Part shown: positions 23,401 to 37,500 of the stretch, one piece after another
Position numbering within the stretch: position 1 is the stretch's first letter
Layout of the letters: every line of letters starts with the position of its first letter
Assembly: GCF_035046505.1 (NCBI RefSeq)
Contig: NC_089830.1
Coordinates: forward strand, 24,282,284-24,346,283
DNA length: 64,000 nucleotides
From: Tiliqua scincoides
Lineage: Eukaryota; Chordata; Lepidosauria; Squamata; Scincidae
Direction of reading: 5' to 3'
Notes under the pieces: generated by a model
What the model was told of the DNA's origin: nothing
The model's database searches: none
The model's input: only the letters and a program-made list of their open reading frames with translations
Program-made: the position numbers and the translations under genes

Positions 23401-23712
23401 TCAACAGCAACAACTCCCCCCTTTTCCTTTATAGGTTTTAAAAAAATACATAATATTGCATTTTACGATAGTATCTTTTTTATTTTGTTATTCATCAATA
23501 AAGAAAAGAAAAAGAGATTCAACTGAAAACGAGAGGCAGTCATGGCAGCAGAGCAAAAAACCAACCCTCTGCCTGGCACAGACAGAGTGTGTTACATTCT
23601 ACAGTTTTTTCGGATGTGCAATCATACTTTAGCAACTTGGCAAAATCAGCGGAAAGTAAGCGCGAGATGAAAAATCAGTTTCCACCAGCTTCCAGTTGTT
23701 TCACTTTGGTGG

Positions 23713-24461
23713 CGGCAGTGAAGAAGGCCAATTCTATGCTTGGGATCATTAGAAAAGGTATTGAGAACGGGACGGCTAATATTATAATGCCATTGTACAA
23801 ATCGATGGTAAGGCCACACCTGGAGTATTGTGTCCAGTTCAGGTCGCCACATCTCAAAAAGGACATAGTGGAAATGGAAAAGGTGCAAAAGAGAGCGACT
23901 AAGATGATTACGGGGCTGGGGCACCTTCCTTATGAGGAAAGGCTACGGCGTTTGGGCCTCTTCAGCCTAGAAAAGAGACGCCTGAGGGGGGACATGATTG
24001 AGACATACAAAATTATGCAGGGGATGGACAGAGTGGATAGAGAGATGCTCTTTACACTCTCACATAACACCAGAACCAGGGGACATCCACTCAAATTGCG
24101 TGTTGGGAGGGTTATGACAGACAAAAGAAAATATTTATTTACTCAGTGTGTGGTTGGTCTGTGGAACTCCTTGCCGCAGGATGTGGTGATGGCATCTGGC
24201 CTGGATTCCTTTAAATGGGGATTGGACAAGTTTCTGGAGGAAAAATCCATTATGGGTTACAAGCCATGATGTGTATGTGCAGCCTCCTGATTTTAGAAAT
24301 GGGCTATGTCAGAATGCCAGTGCAAGGGAGGGCACCAGGATGCAGGTCTCTTGTTGTCTGGTGTGCTCCCTGGGGCATTTGGTGGGCCGCTGTGAGATAC
24401 AGGAAGCTGGACTAAATGGGCCTATGGCCTGATCCAGTGGGGCTGTTCTTATGTTCTTACC
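23713..24461 (+). mobile_element. 5'-truncated CR1 LINE in the gene B 3' flank
   Basis: Open for about 185 codons with CR1 RT text ([52 protein letters not shown]), then the CR1 3' UTR ending near gttcttatgttctta. Gene C lacks it at the matching place (about 49735), so it is B-specific. Confidence 0.88.
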
Positions 24462-24950
24462 CTTTCCCATCCCCTGGGGGCTGGGGATAAGAATAGGCCC
24501 TCAGTTTGGCTGTACTTGTCGTAAGAGGCGACTAAACAGCCACCGGGTAAATGGGACTCCTTAGCCTGGGAAGGCAGCTCATCTGAGAGAAGGAAAACTC
24601 TGATCCCAAACCTCCACTGCCTTGTGGCTACATCCAGGTGTGGAAAAGGGTTCAGGAGTCAACCTCGAGGTAAAATCTGGAGATGGAGTCCCTGAGGCAG
24701 TTCATGGCTGAACACAGTCATGTTCTGGCAACTCCTGCGACGCCGCTGGAACCAACCGTATTGGCCTCTGCCTTTCCATTGGAACATTTCAGCGACGTGC
24801 AGAGGGGGGATTTGCTGCATGGGAAACAATCTAACCTCCATATCTGCTTTATCCAGGCTTCACACACTGGAGAGGACACTCTGTTCCAGAACCACCATTC
24901 AGAGTGCGATACCATAGTCTTCCGAGACTGAAGGATGCCAACAACCCTTT
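24462..24950 (+). repeat. Unclassified repeat next to CR1
   Basis: Absent at the corresponding place in A and C. It contains gtcgtaagaggcgactaaa and ends with atagtcttccgagactgaag, words I associate with reptile retroposons. No coding frame recognised. It could be the 3' end of a LINE or a SINE that travelled with it. Confidence 0.4.
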
Positions 24951-25578
24951 CCCTGATGACACTTTCTTTGATATGGCTATCCGTAAAGATTACTATGGGG
25001 GGCCGTATCCGTGAATCCCGTATCTGTGGTTTCACTGAAAAGCGAATTAGATCAGTGCTTCCCTCCCCCGTGCACCCCTTCCCTCTGGAGGGTGAGGAGC
25101 ATCCGGTATTATCCATGAATTCAGGTATCCACAGTAGGTTCCGGAACAGAATCCCTGCGGATACGGGGGCATACCTGTATACTAATGGCTTTCACTCCTG
25201 AGAGAAGCCTAATCACATAGTATTCACTTAGACTACATCCCCTTTTTGCAAGGTCAGTGTTAAGTTAGCAATAAGAAAAGAAATAGCTCCGTGTTAACCA
25301 GTAAGCCCGGTTCTGCTTTGGACTTTTCCTCGCTTGGCGGTCACAGGGGCCACTAGGGCAGCTGTTCCCTGGCTGTTAAAGCTATCAAGGCCCTTTCTTT
25401 TCTCGACTGAAATGAATTGGTCATGTGGGGGGGAAAGCAGCTTCCCAAATTTGCAGTGGAAACTTAGTGGGAAACATCTCATCAACATCTGTGTGCAGGA
25501 CAACAAGACCCAAACAAAGCTTTAGGGCCAGGGCATTGGGCCATGCCCCATCCCCTCGCGGATCTCCAGCAAGGAAGG

Positions 25579-28500
25579 CTAGTCCTGCCTCATCACGATC
25601 TTGTGGAAGAAGAAAACAAGAGTAATCCCGACGGATGAAAACTGCAACCACTGGGGAAGTAATGTCCGTGCCAGGAGCCACTGAAAGGCAAATGAAAAGA
25701 AGGAAAATGCTGAGCAAGGCTGAGTGAGGCTTTTCTCTGAGCAAGAGGTGTATTTATTATTATTTATTTATTGGAGTTGCGATCTGCCTTTCTCCCTGGG
25801 GGGCACCCAAGGCGACTAAGGAGTAGAGTTTGGGGGATGTAATGAGGCCGCAGCCTTATTAGCCAGAACTGGCTTCAAATTTATTCCCTCCCCCCCAGGA
25901 AACGCTTGGTTCTGGGAGGAGGCCAGAGGCACAGATGCCCCAAATTCTCTGTTACAGAATTCTCAGCATCCTCACAAGCTGCATTTCCCAAGGCCCTCGG
26001 AGAGGAAACCAACTAATATCAGCAGGGCCGGCCCATCCATGAGGCCAACTGAGGTAGCTGCCTTGGGTAGACTGATAGGAGGAACTCGCCTTCATGTGTT
26101 CACCGGCTTCTGCTCCCCTCTGATCTATGCCTGAGACTTAGCAGAGCTACTACTGCATTAATGGCACACAAACTGATAATAGTTCTGCAAGCTCCATATC
26201 TCACCTACTGAGGCGAACTGCAGACTCTCCGATTGCATTTTGTAACATGAAAAACAAGTGGAGGTGGGAAATAAACTACCCACAACTAAATAACGTTTGG
26301 ACTTTGCCCCAGAGGCAGACCAAGAATATGTTGGTGTTCACATTTTTTGCATAGAGCAGGGGTTTACAAACTGGGGCGTCACCCAAAGGCCCTGCCCCTT
26401 AAGGATCGCGTTGCTCAGGGGACAAACCACTTCTGGTTTTGCGGAGGTGGGGCGCCATCAGGCCTTTGGCATCCCAGGCCCTGAATTGTTATAAGCCAGG
26501 ATGTGGCAGGAGGGGCCTTGATGTCCAGGCCTGGTGTGCAATGTAAAGGAACAGTTGCACTGTATATGTGGCTGATTAGCAATCAGCTGCACCTGTTGCA
26601 GGTGGGAGTCACGTGACTTGGGGAGAAATGTGTGCTGAGTCACGTAGGCAATGGAGGAATGGTGCAATGCACCACTGGACAGCCAATCAGAGTGGGTCTC
26701 AAGACTGTCTTGTGACTATGAGGTCGCCCTACTCTGATTGGCTGGCCCCAGTATATATGGGGCAAGCATAGACTCCTGGGTGTGGGTTGTTGTGGGGGAG
26801 TTTCTGCGTGCTGTGCTGCTGGTTTGTGTACTGATTTGGACTGCCTTCTCGTGACTGTGACCTGCTGTATCCCTGACTTCTGGACCGTTTGACTGACTAC
26901 TCATCTGCCTGCTCCTTCACCAATACATGCTTCTGCAACAAACAAGCCTGTGGCTGCTTCTTTGGCTCTGTTTGGGATCGCCTGCTTCTTGTGCTGTCTT
27001 CCTAAACTCCGTGCCACTTTGCTATCGGGAAAGCTATCCTCCCCTGCTGCCCTGGCAGACACAGTCATTCCACTTACACTTTCAAAGCTTCAGGGAGGCT
27101 GCAGATGGTCACGCAGGGCTCCCCGCACCCCCGGGAGCCTGCAGGAGGCTCCGGTAAGTACAGCCAAGCGCCTGCAGCCCCCCTGAGTGGCGCAATCCTG
27201 GTGATTACAACACTGCCTTCCCCCCACCCCCGTTGCCTCCCCCCCACCCCCCACAAGGACTTAGAGCAGTTCAAACCCCCCTAGAGAGTTTGAAAACTGC
27301 TGGCATAGAGGATAAAAAACAAACAAGGGTTTGCTGCTGTCCATTAATCTACCTTGCAACCCACACTGAACATACCTGAATGCTGTGCATAAGCGTGCCC
27401 GAGGTCCTGTTGGTGAGCCCCACAGTATTCAAGGCCTTGTGCGCAAACACATCTGCCGGTATCTTCCCACATTTTGCATACTTGGGAGTCATATTGGTGT
27501 CAACAACAGCAGGCAGCACACTCTGCGGAAGAAAGGAGCATTACAGCGGGAGACCATGTCTGAATCCAGGCTTGTCTTCTCCAGCTGAGGATTCCTCAGG
27601 ACAGGAGCTGGGAACTGCAACCTGAGGTTCAAGCGGCAGAAGGTTCTGGGCAGGAGATCTAGGCTCCAAGTACTTTTTTCCCCAGGCCTTGACAATCTGG
27701 AGGCTTCATATTCTGACTGCCAATCAATGGATATGGCCTGGCAAAATGCCAATCCAGGCTTTCACAAGTTACTGTACCATTGGTTGAATGGTACATCTTT
27801 GCAGACACTGTCCCATTTGTTACTTCCAGTTCCGAATCACTGGGGAATTAGTGATGGGCTGCCTCTTAGTTAGGCAGCTTCTGATAATTGCAAAAATAGC
27901 GGAGGGGGGGATTAATTGTCGCCTTCCCTTCATCATTTTCATCTCTTCTGTTTACGGTAAAACAACACTAGCACAAGATAATTGCATCTGCAGAGAACCG
28001 TCCAGCTGAGCTCTTTCGTGTGGTGTAAAAGGCTCTTTCAGCCTTTTACATCTGGCCCCCCTACTGGTGGGGAGGAGCACGCGGAAGCTCGCTGTGACGA
28101 GTTTGCAAGACACTTTGCAGAGAAGGTCGATCAGATTCGGCATGACTTGGATGCCGCTGTGGACATGTCTACTGATGTCCCTGGGGCACCTGTCTATCCT
28201 GCTATTTGGGATTCCTTTCAGCTTGTAGAGCCTGAGGATGTGGACAGGATTCTCTGGAGTGTGAGACCTGCTGCTTGCCCGCTCGACCCGTGCCCAGCAT
28301 GGTTAATTAGGGCTGCCCGGGAAGGGCTGGCCGAGTGGACGGGGAAGGTGGTGAACTAATCTCTGAGGGAGGGGGTGCTCCCGCCTGCCTTGAAGCAGGC
28401 GATGGTTCGCCCCCTCCTGAAGAAGCCCTCCCTGGATCCCACTAATTTAAATAACTTTCAGCCGGTCTCGAATATCCCATTCCTGGGCAAGGTGATTGTG

Positions 28501-31500
28501 CGGGTGGTGGCGTCCCAGCTTCAGAGGGTACTGGAGGAAACGGATTATCTGGACCCATTCCAATCTGGCTTCAGGCCGGGGTTCGGGACGGAGACTGCCT
28601 TGGTCGCCTTAGTGGATGACCTTCGCCAGGGGATGGACAGGGGGAGTGCAACCCTGTTAGTCCTGCTGGGACTCTCGGCGGCATTCGACACCATCGACCA
28701 TGGTGTCCTTCTGGGCCGGCCGGCCGGGTTGGGGCTTGGAGGCACTGTTTTGAAGTGGTTCCGCTCCTTCCTGGCTGACAGATCCCAGAAGGTGGTGCTG
28801 GGGGATGCCTGTTCGGCACCCCGACCTCTTAGGTTTGGGGTGCCGCAGGGTTCCATCTTATCCCCCATGCTTTTTAACATCTACATGAAGCCGCTGGGAG
28901 AGATCATCCGGGGGTTTGGAGTGGGTTGCCACCAGTACGCTGATGACACCCAGCTTTATCTCTCCTTTCCCCCTGATTCTGAGGAGGCGGTTGGGGTCCT
29001 GGATCGCTGTCTGGAGGCGGTTAGGGACTGGATGTGGGCAAACAAGCTGAAATTAAATCTGGATAAGACAGAGGTGCTCTTGGTTAGGAAATCTACAGCT
29101 CGGGTGCTGGTCTATCGTCCTGCTCTGAATGGGGTTGCACTCCCTCTGAAGGAGCAGGTCCGCAGCTTGGGGGTTCTCCTGGATCCACAGCTGCTCCTGG
29201 AGTCCCAGGTGGCGGCGGTGGCCAGGGGAGCCTTTGCTCAGCTTCGGCTGATTCACCAGCTGCGACCGTACCTGAGCTGCGCGGACCTAGCCACAGTAAC
29301 CCATGCCCTAGTGATATCTAGATTAGATTATTGCAATGCGCTCTACGTGGGGCTGGCTTTGAAGATGGTCCGGAAATTACAACTTGTACAGAACGCAGCT
29401 GCTCGTGTGGTTGCCGGGGGCACGTCGGTTTGACTCTGTAGAGCCGTTGCTCTGGTGGCTACACTGGTTGCCGGTTCTGTTCCGGGCCCAATTCAAGGTG
29501 CTAGTTTTGACTTTTAAAGCCCTTTACGGCTCGGGTCCGGGGTATTTGACGGACTGCCTCCTTCCTTACAATCCGGCCTGTGCTCTTAGATCTTCTGGGG
29601 GGCCCTTTTGACTGTGCCGCCACTAAGAGATGTGAGAGGGGTGGCGGCCAGGAAGAGGGCCTTCTCGGTGGTGGCCCCCGAACTGTGGAATACCCTCCCC
29701 TTAGAACTGAGAACTGCTCCCTCGTTGCTAACGTTTCGGCGTGGACTGAAGACCTTTTTATTTCAAAAAGCTTTTAATTGTTGACAGGCTGGCTGGCGTT
29801 CTTGCTTTTTATATGAAAATCCACGGGGTTTGTTTTGTTTTTAGCTTTTTAATCATTGTAAACTGTTTTTAACTGTTTTTCATGTTGTATTTTTCAAATT
29901 GTTTGTTAGCTGCCTTGTGTGCCCGTTGGGCAAAAAGGCGGGGTACAAATTAATAAAATAATAAAAAATAAAATAAAATAATAATAATGATGGGGAACTA
30001 GTAATTAAAGCAAACTTGCTTCCTCCTCTCCTCTGCCCTGCCTCCAGATACTAAAGTTGCTTAACTAAGGACGCAAGCCTGTCCTGGGGTTGGGCCGGCG
30101 CAAATGTGCCGTAAAGCATGTTTGCGCCTCCTCGTGCTTTGGCTGGCGCACGGACACATACTGGCCAACCTCCGCGCCGACTTGGGGAGGGGCCTCGCAT
30201 CAGCCAAGCTTGGCCGACGCATGGCTCTGGGGTGTGTGGGAAGGAGGCGGGAGGGAGGTATTCTGTGGCAGGGGGAGGGCAGGGGAGGGCAGGGGGAGGG
30301 CGGTCCTGGGGGCGGGTGGGCGGGGAGCAGGAGATGGGGCTGGGACCGGGCAGTTATGATGGATCCCAAACCCCGTTCCCGAGCAGCATAGCGCTCTCCT
30401 CGAACATGCCACTGAGGAGACCCATAGGGGCTGCAGTGGCTTACCTGGGGGTAAGGGGAAGAGTTTCCCCTTGCCTCTGGCTGAGCCACTTTGAGCCCCT
30501 ATTTTATGCCGGATACAGCGCAGGCCTCCTGGTCTGCCTGTTGCAGCACAAGATAGGATTGCGCTGCAGGAGATAGGTCATCACTGAGCCCCTGACCACA
30601 GGATATACAAAGTGAAATAAGGAGTAAAAAATAAGTAATTTTTTAACTGGGAGAATTTTGCCAAGCCCTGTTGAGTGATTGCCACAAGTCCGACTGTCCT
30701 TTGATTCCTTGGGATAAGAACAAGAGGCTCAATCAACAATACCTGCACAATGATGCCTTTGGAGCGGTATTCTCGGTCCAACCCTCGCGCGAAAAGATCC
30801 AGAAATGTCTGAAACAGAAGCAGAAAAATCAAGGTCTGAGGGTGGAAATAACTCCACGGGCACTTAGGGTGAGGACATTGGCTCCCATTCTCATAGCCAC
30901 ATTTGCAAAAGATGGTTAGACCTCAACTGACAAGGGCACGATCAAGCTGCATGTTCCACTTATTATATGAAAAGCAGATTATTTGGAGGTCATGAAGTAG
31001 AGGGAGACAATGGAAGTAAGAAAGCCTGGACCTTCAGGTATAGGGCTACAGAGGTGTACATGCTCCTCACCTTGGATGCAGCATATATCTGTTGCAGGGG
31101 CATAGGACGACGGGCAAGTATCGAAGATATGTTTATGACAATCCCCTTCTTCCTACAGAGAGAGTCATTCTGGTGAGTTAGAGCAACACCTGCCCTTCCC
31201 TAAGGAATCCAATGCAAACCGGGATTCTCCAAAATATTCCAGAGTGTTCCAGAGTGTAAAGGATTGCCTTTACAGCAATCAAAGAGCCCTTGTGGCACCA
31301 GAAAGACTGTGACCCCAAGGACTGGAAAAGAGCAAATGGAGACAAGCAAATATCTCTTTCTAGCTAAGTATGCTACATCAGTACTTCTCTATCACAACTA
31401 TGTGATTTGGCCAACCAACCATTTTGGGTTCAATGTTCCAGGGACCAGAACCATCTCTGTGCTATTTATTACTACTGTTCCTTTCTTTCCTGCAAATTTG

Positions 31501-34500
31501 CCACAGATGAGCTTTGTCCCTCTTTTTTGGAGCAGAGGGTTCTGTCCACACATCTGCTCATGATACTTTTTTCCTATACTGTTGACAACCCCAATCAAAA
31601 TCCAGTTTCCTTGGAGGAAGCAGAAGCCCTCACAGGTGTCATTCTGGAATACTGTACAGGCAGGTTCTGAGGGGTGCAGATTCCCTCCTTGCCTACCTGG
31701 CAACCATCTGAGGAAGGATGATCTGTGTCATCTAGGAGAACAAGAGCAGTGACACACAGTCAGTGATGGGAAACGGGGCCCAAGCACCTTCCCCTTCCAT
31801 GTCCCGTTTCCATCCATACATCACCCACCTTCAATGTCGAAAGTATATTGCAGTTCACGAAGTCAGGTATATACTGTAAGAGACGGAAAAGAAGTGTGAC
31901 TGTCTTGGTTGTTGTCTTGTCACAAAGCTTCTGGCAGTTGATGAGAGACCAAGGGGGCCTTGACTTTCCAGACCACCTGGGCATCTCTCCACATCCTTTG
32001 GAGCGTCACAGGACACTTCAGCTAGTAAAAGGTGGAGAGAAAGAGCGGCCACAGTCTGAATTTGACAGAAGTAGAGCCTGAGTCTTGAAGACTTGAATTC
32101 AAGGTTTGTTTTAAAATGTATTGACTTTAGTTAAGCTCCACTTTTCAATCAAAATAGTGTCCTTAAAACAACCTGCTTCGTTGGTCACGGCGTTTACTGG
32201 CTCCTCCATGCAAGAGAGGGATGTTTCAAAGACAAGACAGAGGCACAAGAAGCTTCCACTCAGTCACAGCCTCTCCCTGTTTGTCTCTTGGGATCATTAG
32301 AAAAGGTATTGAGAACAAAATGGCTAATATAATGCCATTGTACAAATCCATGGTAAGGTCACACCTATAGTATTGTGTCCAGTTCTGGTTGCCGCATCTC
32401 AAAAAAGACATAGTGGAAATGGAAAAGGTGCAAAAGAGAGCAACTAAGATGATTACTGGGCTGGGGCACCTTCCTTATGAGGAAAGGCTAGGGCATTTGG
32501 GCCTCTTCAGCCTAGAAAAGAGGTGCCTGAGGGGAGACATGATTGAGACATACAAAGATATGCAGGAGATGGACAGAGTGGATAGAGAGATGCTCTTTAC
32601 ACTCTCACATAACACCAGAACCAGGGGACATCCACTAAAATTGAGTGTTAGGAGAGTTAGAACAGACAAAAGAAAATATTTCTTTACTCAGCATGTGGTC
32701 AGTCTGTGGAACTCCATGCCACAGGATGGCGTGATGGCATCTGACCTGGATGCCTTTACAAGGGGATTGGACAAGTTTCTGGAGGAAAAAGCCATTATGG
32801 GGTACAAGCCATGATGTGTATGTGCAACCTCCTGATTTTAGAAATGGGCTATGTCAGAATGACAGATGCAAGGGAAGGCACCAGGATGAGGTCTCTTGTT
32901 ATCTGGTGTGCTCCCTGGGGCATTTGGTGGGCCGCTGTGAGATACAGGAAGCTGGACTATGGCCTGATCCAGTGGGGCTGTTCTTATGTTCTTATGTTCT
33001 CTCACATCCAGTGCCTCACCTCTTCAATCACAGGCAGCTGTTTGCCCATCCAAATGAGGGCAAAGACCAGAAGCCAGATCTGATAGCACAGAGTGTGTTT
33101 CCTAATCATCTTGAGAACTGCCCTATCTGGAAACTCCTACCATTCGGGACAGGAGGCAAACCATCCTTTTAAGTTGCAGGGCAGTCCGGGAGGGGATCGG
33201 GAAGTGCTGAAAGGTTCCTCCCTCCTTTTCTGATTCTTGTCAAGGAGATTAAGCAACAAAGAGTCCTGTGGCACCTCTGAGCTGAAGATGTTTAAATCAG
33301 GACACGCCTCAGTGGGTTACAGACCATTTCATCTGATCCTATCAGTGAAATCCACAGTGGAATAGGGAAGATGTGTGTGGGTGGAGGGTACGAAAAGTAA
33401 GGCTAAAAGCAGTAGAATGTCAACTTCCTTGAAAATAAGAAGCCCCTGAAAAGCCAGGAAGACAGAGGGGACCAGATTTCAGTAAACCTCTATGCATGTC
33501 TACAGCAAACCTGCTCCCAGGTGAGCATATATAAGATTGCAGCCATAGTACTGTTCATGGTTAAGGTGCACAAATTAGGGCGCAATCCAAACCTGCAGTG
33601 AAGCAGGCAAGCCAGGAGGCTTGCGCTGCATCCAATGTGGGTTTGCAGGTAGCAGCGGCTCAGCCAGGGGCAAGGGGAAGCTCTTCCCCTTACCCCTGGG
33701 TAAGGGCTGCGCGCCCCTATGGGTCTTCTTGGACCTGTGCCACCTCTGGAGGTGACGCAAGTCCAAGGAGAACGGAGTGGCTTGAAGCTTGAAGTTGCTC
33801 TGTTTGCCCCGGAGACGGGGGTTGGGATCCGGCATAACCGCCTGGTCCTGCTCCCAGCCCCGCTCCCGGCTCCCCACGCGCCAGCCCCTGGGCCCGCCCT
33901 TCCCATACCCAGTAACGCCCCCTCCCGCCCCCCTCCCCAGGCCACCCCACACCTACCTTTGCCGCTTATGTCGGTGCGCTCAGGCTGACACAAGCGGCTG
34001 TGCGGGAGCTGCAACAGAGGCTTCTGTCTCCCTCCGCGCATTGGCGCATCTGGATGCGCTGACCTAGCTCCCACTCATGGAGGCACAAATGTGGTTTACG
34101 GCACGTTTGTGCCCTCCAGGGCCACCTATGCCGGCATGAGTGCCGGTTAGGATTGCGCCCTTAATGTGTGGCCCTATTTGCAGCAACAGAATGGCAACCT
34201 CTCTGAAAATTGTTTCCAAGAAGGTTAGAATTCCACACCATATTTGCTCTAGGAAAGGGAGCCCAGCAGCTCAGGGTCAGTGATTAAAAAGGCCCAGTGT
34301 TGGGGGGGGGGGATGTAAGGGCACTTTCCAACTCAGCCTGAGAAGAGCCCCATTACATGCCTGCTTGAGACCTGTGAAATATGGGGTGGTGGACAGGGGA
34401 GCCACAAACGAGCACTGTACTTTCTACTTCACACGCTCAGCTGATTGCAACCCAGGGATGGCAGCCGACATGTCACAATGCACTGAGCCACCAACTGTGT

Positions 34501-37500
34501 GCAGGGGAGATTGCAGAAATGGCGGTACCTGATGATAGGCAGGGAGGTGCCAGGCAGTCTTTGGCTGAGACCAAACTCACCTTGTCAATGTTAGGGAGGT
34601 CTAGAAAACGCAGTGGCAGAGGAACGTTCATGCCAACATTGTTCACTGTAAAAAGAGTGAGCAGAGGGTGAGTTGTCACACAGACACAGAAGGCCAGTGG
34701 GTCAGAGTCACCAGCCTTCTGCCTTCGCTCAGCAACAAAGCAGAGGAGCACAAATAGAGCTCAGGCACATACTTCAAGACAACAGGCTGGAATGTGGGTT
34801 GAAATTAGAGGCCACCAGACCGATGCACCCACAACAAGTTCTAATGGAAAACCTAGAGCCATCTTCAAAAAATTGACCCTCTCCCCATTTTGATATTCTC
34901 TGACTCTCTGAGGGAGGGACTTCCAGTGATTTCTCCACTGCTTGCTGGACATACAGCTCACTCCTATCTTGCGCTGGAACAGGCAAGTTCAGTGCAAGAT
35001 TGGGGTCAGAAGTGGCTCAGCAGGAGGCAAGGGGAAACTCTTCCCCTTACTCCCAGGTAAGCCACCACGGCCCCAGTGGGTCTCCTTGGACTTGTGTCAC
35101 CTCAGCACCTATTGTGCTGTTAGGATTGTGCCCATAATGTGCATGTTGCATTATTTAAAAACTTAATAAAAAGTATAAATAGGAAAAAGGAGCGTATACC
35201 CAGAATCCCATCTCAGGCGGTGGCACAAGTCTGAGGAGAACGGAGCGGCTTCAAGCTCTTCCTCACTGCCCAGGGAACGGGGTTGTTATCCATCATAACA
35301 GCTGGGTCCCAGCCCTGCCTCCTGCTCCCCGCCCACCTGCCCCAGGACTGCCCTCCACCCGCCCTCCCACCATCCCAGAACACCTCCCTCCCGCCTCCTC
35401 TTCGCCCTCCCCAGACCTGTGCATTGGCCAAGCTTGGCTGATGCCACCCTCCCTACCCATGTTGGTGAGGAGGCAGGATGCAGCCTCCATGGGCTGGCAC
35501 GCATCCCAGCACCAGCCCAGCCAACTCCTGAGAAGGCGCTAACGTGTGCTACCCTCATGGGCTGGCACAACAGACTTGTGCTGGCCTATTGTGCTGTTAG
35601 GATTGCTCCCATAGTGTACATGACGCAAGATTAAAAAGCTTAATAAAAAGTATAAATAGGAAAAGGTGCATATACCCAGAATGCCAATCTCCAGGCCCTG
35701 CAGAGCATCTCGAATCGGCTCATAGCTTTCCGATCCCTCGGTGAAATCCATCTGGATGACTCTGGTGCTTCGGCCGTGCTGTTCCTCTTGATAGAGGGTA
35801 TAGAATGACAGCCATTTATGCTATGCCATTAGTAAAGCTTAATAGGGGATGCTCACATGCTTAAATTTAAAAAAAGCCTCAAAAAGCCATTTTGCTGTCT
35901 CTGTTTGAAAATTGCAAGCTGACAGCTTTGCTAAAATTGGCAGAATGTCAAGAATGCTTGGCAGCAGAACAAAAGATAATAGTTGAGAACAATACGCACA
36001 TTGAAGGCACTGTTTTAACAATGAACAGATGAATACACTTAGCAAAAGGCAGTTTGCAGTTTAAAATCATTATTCTTTCAGGCTTCTTAGAGCTAAGGGC
36101 AATATTACTATATGTATACAAATACTAGGAGAGTTATTATAGTAGGTATTCACACAAAATTCATAGAAATACCAGAGGAAATCATTATGTTTGCTTGCCT
36201 TTACTTATTCTTAAATATTTTGAATAGTTTTGTCCCTAAAAGATGTAACCAACATATATAGAGCTATTATAAGAAGTTTTAATTGTCTGATTTCATTAAA
36301 AAGGTTCAGTAAAGTATAAAAGCCATTTCAGGTTAAAATCATTGTCAGCCTCACAAAAAAGCATAGATAGGTATTTTCTAGCTGAGGTCACAAAGTCTTA
36401 CGATAATGGCAAAGTAAGTTGCATCTCAAAGATAGATATAGGCTCTTATTTGGCACCAGAAAGTGAGAAAACTGAAAGGTTAAATACACGGACTTGCAAC
36501 ATTATGGTGGGAAGTCTTCGTAATACAGGGAAAAATATTCGTTGACTAAGCTTTTGGCAGGTTGAAATAGGATTTCTTAGCTATGCAGGAGATAACAGAA
36601 ATATTCATGGGAAAGTCCCTGTTTGAGCTAAAGCTAACAGGGAAAGCTGTAATTTGTCTAAAAGTGAATGAAAGATTTCTTACAAGAAATCTTTCCTAAT
36701 AATGAAAGGTTAGCTTGTTCTGTATTAAAGTATATTAAAGTATACCACTATACATCCTTTAAAAGGTACCAAGAAACAGGTTAGAAGAAGGTCCAAAGGA
36801 CCTTCCTTAAAAGTTGGCAAAAAGCCCAAGAGTGTTTGCTGGGAACAGGAGAAAAGAATGTGAGACAAGATAACACAGATGGCTCCTTGTAACAAATAGG
36901 AAGTCATTCCTTCAGTGTGCCAAGAGTAAAGGTCCAAATATTTGCCAAAAGGCCAGTTCTGAGTAAAAATAAGGTTACAGTACACTCTACTGGTTGTTGA
37001 AAACTTTGAATTGTATATGTTTAAATGTGTGGTTTTGCCTTATTTGTAACTTGTTACTTGAAACTCACCAATCAAATGTCTAAGATTATCTCCAGCCTAT
37101 GAAAAGTAAAGCCCCCTCTATGATGTCAAACTCCAGCCAATGAAAAGTTCATATGCCTCAAACAAAGGACCCAAAATGTAATAAAAGGGTCAGGTTCAGA
37201 TTGAAAAGAGCACTCAAAGCTTTGGACAGGAGCTGCCAGTTGAGCCGCCAGTTGCTGGCAATGAAATAAAGCTTGCAGACGATCACCAACCACTCTTGCC
37301 TACTGAGTCTTGCTTTTGAACCTTGCAACACCTTGGGAAGTGAAGGCAAAAAGATGCTGGAACTGCCTTGCCAGAACAGGTCACTAGACCAACAGGCAGA
37401 CTTAGGAACACTGAGCAGTTGTCTGACACATGCAGGTGTCCAGTCTTGCAGGGGTCCGAACGGCCTGTCCGGTTATGTCTCTGAAGCAGAACAGCCAAAT

